This document shows, one piece after another, positions 57,509 through 64,000 of a stretch of 64,000 nt of DNA. Position numbers and translations under genes: made by a program. Numbering within the stretch: position 1 is the stretch's first letter; the number at the start of each line of letters is the position of its first letter. The DNA comes from Branchiostoma belcheri (taxonomy: Eukaryota; Chordata; Leptocardii; Amphioxiformes; Branchiostomatidae). The notes under the pieces were generated by a model. It saw nothing but the letters and a program-made list of their open reading frames with translations, had not been told where the DNA came from and made no database searches. The stretch lies in assembly GCF_001625305.1 (NCBI RefSeq), contig NW_017802958.1, positions 117,004 through 181,003 of the forward strand, read 5' to 3'.

Positions 57509-57950
57509 TCAAGTGACAATGAAATGTAAGCAAGTTACAGGAATATCGCCAGTATAGGAGAACTTGAACATGTCGGCAGAACGTACAATGTACTGCGCCA
57601 CGCTAATAAACCCGTAATGTGTTATGCATATCACTTTTTTATGGTCGTATAAAGTTGCATATGTGACCGTCTACAGTTGTCACATTTTGTATCGAAAAAG
57701 ATATTGTCTGTATAAAGGGCGAAATCCTGATGCAACGTTGACCAAACATCCAACGAAAAGCTTTTTTACAAATCCGCGCAGTGCATTCTCCCGACGTGCT
57801 AACATCCGGGTCAAAGGGCATAACAACATCCAGCTGAGGTATACATGAAAGGGCAACACTCTGTAAAACTGGATCAGGTGTTGACATTGAACGAGTACAT
57901 GGTGAACATGTAGACATACTGTTTTGTGTTGTTTCCTTAGATTGTGTATA

Positions 57951-58222
57951 ACAGCGAGCAGATTATTATTGGACTGAGCAGGGCACTAATCCCTCTTGCT
58001 CTTGCAAGATTTCATCTAAAATATTGAGATCTTTGGAATAAATCTTGAGATTTTTCCATTTTTAACAAAGAGTGAAGACCCCCACTGGGGGTCATTATGA
58101 TCCGCTATGTAACAGAGAAGTTTTTGACAAAATATTGGATATGTACCTCTGTAAAAAGCTGTAAACAGCCAGAGAGATTAGTCCAAAGTGCTCTGCTCAG
58201 TCCAATAATAATCTGCTCGTTG
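57951..58222. mobile_element. MITE (~272 bp) with ~45-bp inverted ends
   Basis: GAGCAGATTATTATTGGACT...GCACT at the left is mirrored at 58175-58221 with few mismatches. A small internal hairpin GACCCCC-ACT-GGGGGTC sits at about 58077-58093. No coding content. Confidence 0.8.
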
Positions 58223-58559
58223 TTGTTTATTTATTTGTTATTTCTATGTAGTATTATAATTCTGTTAATATTTTTATGTTTGATTCCAGCTCTTTTGCAC
58301 GTGTCCTTTCTTCTGGTTTAATTTTTTTTAATGGCCAATTGATACTGTCTTTGCAGCCACCCAAAAGATCTGCTTGAAGATTAGACGTCTCATTCAACTT
58401 GCTGCGTGTTTCGTCCTCATGTCCATAGCTTCCAAAACTAATGTTATGTTACCCCACTCAAAATCAGATATCTTCAATATGCTCCTTTAATGTTCTACTC
58501 AGATATCAGTGTACGTTGGAAAAGTGATATCTGAATTACTACAAAAGCGACACCATATT

Positions 58560-58770
58560 ATAGATAACTTATATGTCTCCTGAATTACAGAATGTAATAA
58601 CATTCTTCTTAAAACACAATAGATTAGCTTTAGTATCATTATGGACTAGCTCGTTAGAATTATACTTTAGTATTAGTTCGTGTATGTATCCTTGTTGTTT
58701 CTTTGCATTGTACCAGTTACAGTTGTTGAGCAATAAAGTTGATTTGATTTTGTCTTCCAGAGTGTGCATC
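58560..58770 (+). mobile_element. LINE-like 3' end
   Basis: Terminates CAATAAAGTTGATTTGATTT, the AATAAA plus TGATT-type tail also seen (inverted) at 34325-34360. No protein motif remains. Confidence 0.4.
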
Positions 58771-59049
58771 TTCAGAGACAAAGGGATTAAGAGCAAGAGA
58801 CGACGGGAAAAAAAGACAACGTCTAGAGAGACAATAGACGTTAATCAAGGGCAACAACAACAACAACGAGGGTGCTACAAGGGTACAGTGATGTAGTCCA
58901 AATACTAAAAGTGCCGAACATTATCAGTGAAAGATGTAACACTTTAGGTAACCGCGACGGGGGCCGACATCGTCTACCAGAGACCTTTGACCCAGTGTTG
59001 ATGTCACACTTCAAAGAAACCACGTGACACGCTTCACTGGGTCAGTCCA

Positions 59050-59078
59050 CTGAGGAAGACCAGAGTGACTGGTCGAAA
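59050..59078 (+). ncRNA. Hammerhead-ribozyme-like motif (Penelope-like element remnant)
   Basis: CTGAGGA-A, then stem GACCAG-AGTGA-CTGGTC, then GAAA. This fits the hammerhead core (CUGANGA...GAAA) with a 6-bp stem II and one bulged A. Such motifs are known in Penelope-like retroelements. Stems I and III and the cleavage triplet could not be assigned, so activity is unproven. Confidence 0.4.
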
Positions 59079-59217
59079 GCTCTAGGTGAGATAATTTTTT
59101 GTGTTGGACCAAAAGTTTTAACTTTAAACGCTTTAGGTATCTGACTTCATTTAAGTTGCCTTTACGTCAGGGCATCTACTTCTGCTCATCATCACTGTCA
59201 AGTGGATACTTTTAATC

Positions 59218-60366
59218 ATGGATGAAAAAGAGATAAAAGATTTTAGTGTTTCTTCTGAAAGCCGAGAAGTCCTGAAGCAACAGAATGAAAGTATCGTGTC
59301 AGGAGATGGAAACATCGTCATACAAGGAAGTGAGAACGTCACCATTAATATGCACAGCGGCCCCCAGTGTTGCCATGATGGTGACTGTGTGTGCGCTTGT
59401 TCGTGTTGCCGTCAGATGGTACAGAGCTATAACAGTGTGGTCGCTACCGTACCATACGCTGGATCTAGCCAGCTGAGTTCCAAGTATCATTCCATCTTCG
59501 ATTACCTGTTCAAGTTGCGTCACTACGGACAGTACGAAGGTTATGAAAAGTACGCTGAAAAATTGCGACTGCGTGCAGATTTCAAAACACCCGGAATGCA
59601 GGTTTTAGTCAGGCTGTCGGACGCGTACTGTGTGTGGATAAAGGGGGAGCCCATGCAAAAAGAGAGAGTAGACGCTCTGCTGGCACGTACGGACAGCCGT
59701 CTTGGGTTCGAAGCGCTTTGGCTTCACGTGAGTCTGCTGAGGTCTTTGCAAGAAGGGAAGCTCGTCGACGGGATGAGGAGAAGCTACGTCGCCCTGCAAA
59801 CTGTTCACCATCTCCCGCCTGGGTACCTCAAGGGATTCATCCTTAGTTTCGCCGGGTATCTTCACACCTTGCTCATCGCCGACGAAACCGACCCAAACGC
59901 CAGAAACATCTTACGGCAGAAAGGCATCGAATACTGCAGGCTTGGCGTCGAAAACGCTGACGAGGAGACAGGCACGCGGCATCTTTCGGTGACGTGCGCT
60001 AACCTGAAGAGTACGTGCCTTCTGTACCTGGCTATGCTGCACCTTGATGCGGCATTCACGGCACAGACTGCCTCAAGGGGACGTCGTGTTTCCGTTGAGC
60101 ACCTGACAGCCGCCGGGAAGGCCCTGATAGCAGCCACGCGGTCCAACCCAGCTCCCTTCACCCGGGCAAGGATTCTCCTCGTCACATCGGACTTCAACTT
60201 CAGACAGTGGCAAGTATCAGGCGACAGAAAGTATCACGAGGAAGCGGTGCAAAACGCCAAGGAAGCCAAGAAGCTTGCTGAACGGTTTGGGTTCCTGTCA
60301 GAGATTGAGTACGCGAAAGAACGGGTCGCTTTCCTGGAGGAGCAGTTGCCACTTTGTGGTGGCTAG
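59218..60366 (+). CDS. Unidentified single-exon gene: amyloid-motif-like N-terminus, Cys cluster, TPR-like body
   Basis: 382 aa from ATG 59218 (first ATG of the frame) to TAG, no introns. Residues 29-45 read GDGNIVIQGSENVTINM, a Gly/Asn/Ile/Val-rich segment reminiscent of RHIM- or HET-s-type amyloid signalling motifs, although the canonical RHIM core (I/V)Q(I/V/L)G is not met. Residues 51-64 hold seven Cys (CCHDGDCVCACSCC), perhaps zinc-binding or palmitoylated. From about residue 85 the protein is helical, and the C-terminus (YHEEAVQNAKEAKKLAERFG, then a heptad-like helix) resembles tetratricopeptide repeats. No signal peptide or membrane segment, so it is probably cytosolic. It may belong to a lineage-specific family of innate-immune adaptors; this is inference. 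Flanked by inverted hammerhead-like motifs. Confidence 0.75.
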   Translation: MDEKEIKDFSVSSESREVLKQQNESIVSGDGNIVIQGSENVTINMHSGPQCCHDGDCVCACSCCRQMVQSYNSVVATVPYAGSSQLSSKYHSIFDYLFKLRHYGQYEGYEKYAEKLRLRADFKTPGMQVLVRLSDAYCVWIKGEPMQKERVDALLARTDSRLGFEALWLHVSLLRSLQEGKLVDGMRRSYVALQTVHHLPPGYLKGFILSFAGYLHTLLIADETDPNARNILRQKGIEYCRLGVENADEETGTRHLSVTCANLKSTCLLYLAMLHLDAAFTAQTASRGRRVSVEHLTAAGKALIAATRSNPAPFTRARILLVTSDFNFRQWQVSGDRKYHEEAVQNAKEAKKLAERFGFLSEIEYAKERVAFLEEQLPLCGG

Positions 60367-60405
60367 TGTTGACGAACCGACAACCACCGTACGACAAGGT
60401 TACCG

Positions 60406-60555
60406 TGGGAGCCAGAATAGTATCGGGCCGTTAGCGCCAACTCCCCTCGGGCTTAACTCCCACCGTAGCGGTAATATGTAGGTAGGCAGGCGTAGTGCTC
60501 TTGGCTACCGAATAACGGATAACCGGATAACGGTCCGATACTAGCCTGGCTCCCA
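60406..60555. mobile_element. 150-bp foldback MITE
   Basis: Arms of about 30 bp (TGGGAGCCAGAATAGTATCG / inverse with three to four mismatches). Flanks contain GACAAGGTTACC (left) and GACAAGGTACC (right), a possible imperfect duplication. Confidence 0.7.
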
Positions 60556-60689
60556 GGGTAAGACAAGGTACCTGACCATCAGACCTAACAAACACTATGT
60601 GAATACTAGCCTCTGTCAGGTCCACGCTAAGAGAACAGTTTGCCGCTCCCGAACTGCTCTATGATCTCTTAGTTCGGACCAACCCTGGC

Positions 60690-60755
60690 ATATCATCTGT
60701 CTATTTGGCCGATTTCCACTCCTTCCAACCGCTACCCGGAGCCTGGTAGAGTCTA
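60690..60755. mobile_element. Fragment of the 23862-24006 MITE family
   Basis: CGGAGCCTGGTAGAGTCTAT matches the right arm of that MITE, and TTGGCCGATTTC its interior. Only one arm remains. Confidence 0.5.
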
Positions 60756-60794
60756 TGTGAATACGTGAAATCACAAGTTTAACAAGCGCCGATG

Positions 60795-60823
60795 TTTCGA
60801 CGACTGTCTGTCATCTTCATCCG
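60795..60823 (-). ncRNA. Hammerhead-like motif, opposite strand
   Basis: Minus strand: CGGATGA-A, stem GATGAC-AGACA-GTCGTC (with a G-U pair), then GAAA. One base differs from the CUGANGA consensus (G for U). Same layout as 59050-59078 but inverted. Confidence 0.35.
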
Positions 60824-61001
60824 AGCAATTGTGACTGCTCAACTGTGTACTGAAGCTAGGAACGGGGTTGCTGGCTCACTGTACACTGAATCTAGAGATG
60901 TTAAGTACTGCTAACAATCGTTGAGTCCGTCATTGTGACATACATTGATGTGCGCCATATCAGGCATTACTGTACGAGAATGATTGATACGTCTGCTGTG
61001 T

Positions 61002-61061
61002 TTGCTGCCTATATTCACATACTGCCATAAATGTAAGGAGGTATGTGAATATAGGCAGCAA
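61002..61061. repeat. Perfect hairpin, 21-bp arms
   Basis: TTGCTGCCTATATTCACATA(C) and its exact inverse with an 18-base loop. Could be a tiny foldback or a small-RNA precursor. Confidence 0.9.
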
Positions 61062-61509
61062 TAGAGTGGAGTAGGCATCCTTTCCGTGATCTCGAGCTCG
61101 CTATAATATACCACAAATTCCATAACTGTGTGTCGACATCGTGGGTAACAAGAAACCCAATTGTCTCACCCTGATTGTCTTAACCACCAAGCCCCCACCC
61201 ACATGCGATATCGATCCGTTGATTTCCATAATACATATCCATATACTGAGGAAAGAACAAAGCACTAATGGAGATCCTACTAGCCAAAAAAAAATGGCAT
61301 ATCTTATAACTTGATGATGGTGATGTATATCGATGTATAACTTGTGGTGGGCAATCCTGTACATACTACACACTCACTACACAGAGATGAATATGTGTAA
61401 TATCAAGTTAGATTAATATATCAATTATAGAAGTTATTGTAATCAAAGATTAAGATTACAGACACTGTAAACAGAGATTCTAAGATAAATATCGTACTGT
61501 GCTGTCTGA

Positions 61510-61595
61510 TATACTTATATATATATATGCATATCTATCTATCTATCTATTTGTTGTGGTGCGTTGTGTTGTGTTATGTTGTGTTATCTACACAA
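61510..61595. repeat. Microsatellite cluster
   Basis: (TA)n, (CTAT)n and GTTGTG-type repeats in succession. Confidence 0.85.
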
Positions 61596-61789
61596 GCCTT
61601 TGCCCTGCAATGTACAGCAGGTTGCTGAAGTAATAAATTAAAACTTCACGTAGATTGAAAAGCTGGTCTTTTGTGTTGTCGACCTGACGTCCTTAAATAT
61701 TTGCACCCCATTCCCTGCATTTTTAAAGATAATCGCAAGGTAGCGCTGTTAGTGTTAGTCCCCCAGATCTAGAAGCCTCACCTTATAAG

Positions 61790-61848
61790 TAATCCAATGA
61801 TCAAACAGTAATCCAATGACATTGGATTACTGTTTGATCATTGGATTA
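61790..61848. repeat. Perfect 59-bp palindrome
   Basis: Two exact 29-bp arms around a single central A; left arm begins TAATCCAATGATCAAACAGT. Capable of cruciform or RNA hairpin formation. Confidence 0.95.
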
Positions 61849-62779
61849 TGATCAAAGAAATCTTTCGGTAGCCAAGACAGTGTGCAATTGATTACTTAGG
61901 CTTTACGGAAATACCAGTTGATGATGAATATTTTGCCTTTTCACATCTGTTTGAAGATTAGAAATTAAGTTTTAACGGCAAAGTTAAGTGTTAAATTCAG
62001 TTGCTTGCGGCAGTGAATGTCAAGAAATAGCAAGAAGTTATGTACTACGTACATCTCTTTTGTCTGCTTGAAATAATTGTTTGATGAACACATGGACAAT
62101 ATTTTTAGAAAAAGAAGTAATCCCGGTAAACACAATGTTTGTCTGATAAAGAACAGTTGCAACAGTCTATTGACCGAGAAAGTAAAACTAGGATAAGATA
62201 CACAAGAAAACTATGGACACGCAACCGGATAGATTTTGAAAACTGTCAGACGTTTCAAGTAGCATCTACTAGTTTTTAGTGACTGTAGTTGAACAGGTAC
62301 ATGTGTATTTGTAAAAAAAAAAGAACAACTATGAATTGATACGTAAATTCCAAGATACATAACGTTACCAGGTCTAATATTACAGATTCCACTACTCGCT
62401 GAAGAAAAGAAGTGGATGATATTTGAAACATCTGTTTGTTTGTTTGTTTGTTTATTTAGGAATCTCCCATTAGTGATAATATGTACATCACTATTCTTCC
62501 TGGAGTCCTATACAACATAAAATACAACTATTATTTACATTTACAACTGCTATCATTGACATTATGCTACAGGAAAACTTATCTTATCAACATAGTAACT
62601 ATCTGACAGTTTTTCAAGTCTATCCAGTTGGTTGAGAAATAGTTTTTCGTTGTCGTATAAAATTACAAGCCACGTACAGCGTACAAGGCATTTCAAATCG
62701 CCAGGTAGTACCGCGATGTTCAGGGTACGCTATTGTAGAAGTAATGATTGCAGGAATCTTGGGACCTTGATTACCTTCG
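61849..62779. other. Gene-free interval
   Basis: AT-rich, with a (TGTT)n run at about 62430-62460. No recognised gene. Confidence 0.3.
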
Positions 62780-64000
62780 CCAAGAAGGTTATGTTTTCAG
62801 GGGCGTTCGTGTATGTGTGTGTGTGTGTGTCTGTCTGTCAACACGATAACTTGAGAAGGCCTTGATGGATTGTCTTGATACTTGGTAGATGGGTAGGTCT
62901 TGATGAGACCTCAAAATGATTAGATTTTGGACCCCCTAGCGGCTTGTTATGGTACTGCAGCTGAGCTTCCGGTTTTGTTATCTCAAGATCCAGACATGCT
63001 ATGGTAATGAAATTTGGTTGGAAGGTAGCTCTTGTGCTGGGGAAGAAGTGACGTGAGTTTAGGCCCCCTAGCGGCTTGCTCTAGAACTGCAGGGGGGTTT
63101 AAAGGACAAATGTTTAAAAGAGGATAACTCAAGAACCGATTGATGGATCATCGTGATTTTTGGTATGTAGGTAGCTTAAGTGATGCTTGGCATAATGATA
63201 TTACAATTATGCGAATATTGATGTAATTTGCATAATTAATGAGGAAATTCTATAAATCAGCTGCATTCCATGATAGGAAGTTCAAGCTTGTAGCATATGT
63301 TATTAGGAACGAGAGAAACACAGGCAAATATTGATTATGCAAATGAAGACTTAATTTGCATAATTAATGAGAAAATGTTATAATTGCGTAGTGGTAACTG
63401 CCTGGAATTTCATACTTGGGGTGTTTGAAAGTTAAGTTAAGGTGAACATAATTAAACATAACTTATTCAAATAAGGACCACATTTGCATAATTTATGAGA
63501 AAATGGCATTCTTTGTTAAGATAAGACTGTCTTTTGGTGGAGAATATGATCAACAGACTGATATAATTCATGTAATTGAGGATCCTATTTGCATAATCAG
63601 GGTGATTAGTATATTTCTTATTCATAAAGGCTAACATCATTTGGCGAAGGTATGAGATCGTGGAACTCTAGTTTCAAGAATATATCACTGCAGTTCCAGA
63701 GCAAGCCACTAGGGGGCCAAAACTCACGTCACTTCTTCCCCAGCACAAGAGCTACCTTCCACCCAAATTTCATCACCACACCATGTCTAGATCATGAGAT
63801 ATCAAAACCGGAAGTTCAGCTGCAGTACCATAACAAGCCGCTAGGGGGTCCAAAATCTAATCATTTTGAGGTCTCATCAAGACCTACCCACCTACCAAGT
63901 ATCAAGACAATCCATCAAGGCCTTCTCAAGTTATCGTGTTGACAGACAGACACACACACACACACATACACGAACGCCTCTGAAAACATAACCTTCTTGG
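62780..64000. mobile_element. Large foldback element with 313-bp arms, cut by the window end
   Basis: 62780-63092 and 63688-64000 are inverse copies over 313 bp with scattered mismatches, both including a (GT)n/(CA)n run and GTCTGTCTGTCAACACGATA. The arms probably extend beyond the window. The ~600-bp middle is AT-rich with GCATAATTAATGAG words and is related to 42710-42960. Non-coding. Confidence 0.9.

Noticed and set aside
59302..59352. Canonical RHIM in the 382-aa protein
   Set aside because: The core reads V-I-Q-G, without the hydrophobic residue between Gln and Gly. Kept only as a RHIM-like possibility.

Overview
The window looks like animal nuclear DNA, most likely from a lancelet (Branchiostoma). 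This is inferred from the style of the two large leucine-rich-repeat (LRR) membrane proteins, the short canonical introns, and the density and variety of DNA transposons and non-LTR fragments. No single marker gene proves it. All gene models were read by eye from codon continuity, GT/AG splice sites and motifs.

Left part (1-10.2 kb). After the first exon of an unidentified gene that leaves the window leftwards, positions 503-10204 hold one apparently complete DNA transposon of 9,702 bp. It has terminal inverted repeats of about 120 bp and a perfect 9-bp target-site duplication. It carries two convergent multi-exon genes whose stop codons are 13 bp apart: a RecQ-like superfamily 2 helicase (7 exons, 528 aa) on + and a large DDE-type transposase candidate (10 exons, 794 aa) on -. 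All the splice joins I tested keep frame. From memory this matches the AcademH type of helicase-bearing Academ transposon. It is the most notable system in the window.

10.2-24 kb is a graveyard of transposase and retroelement pieces: hAT, MULE-like, an unclassified transposase, gag, LINE endonuclease, pogo-like and LINE 3' ends. It also has two coding-scale minisatellites. One is a 36-bp unit present in 32 full copies, inside a minus-strand gene encoding a Thr/Pro/Ser-rich repeat. The other is a 45-bp unit. An orphan RING-finger exon lies at 23.6-23.8 kb.

24-36 kb contains a degenerate tandem array (period about 335 bp) and then the first LRR receptor gene (minus, 1,043 aa). That protein has about 19 LRRs, a transmembrane segment, and a cytoplasmic tail whose 81-bp minisatellite multiplies a YxxΦ motif. 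36-51 kb is almost entirely mobile DNA: an element with 26-bp inverted repeats, opposing LINE fragments, a TTAA-flanked MITE, hAT-type MITEs, large foldbacks and a 20-N gap.

51.9-55.0 kb holds a second LRR receptor (minus, two exons, 924 aa). 59.2-60.4 kb holds an uninterrupted 382-aa plus-strand gene with a short Gly/Asn/Ile-rich N-terminal motif, a Cys cluster and a helical TPR-like body. It is flanked by two oppositely oriented hammerhead-like motifs of the kind seen in Penelope-like elements. The right edge is a large foldback with 313-bp arms cut by the window end.

The two LRR proteins are probably innate-immune or adhesion-type surface receptors. The transposon's two genes should work together in transposition. 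Nothing links the host genes to the transposon beyond position.
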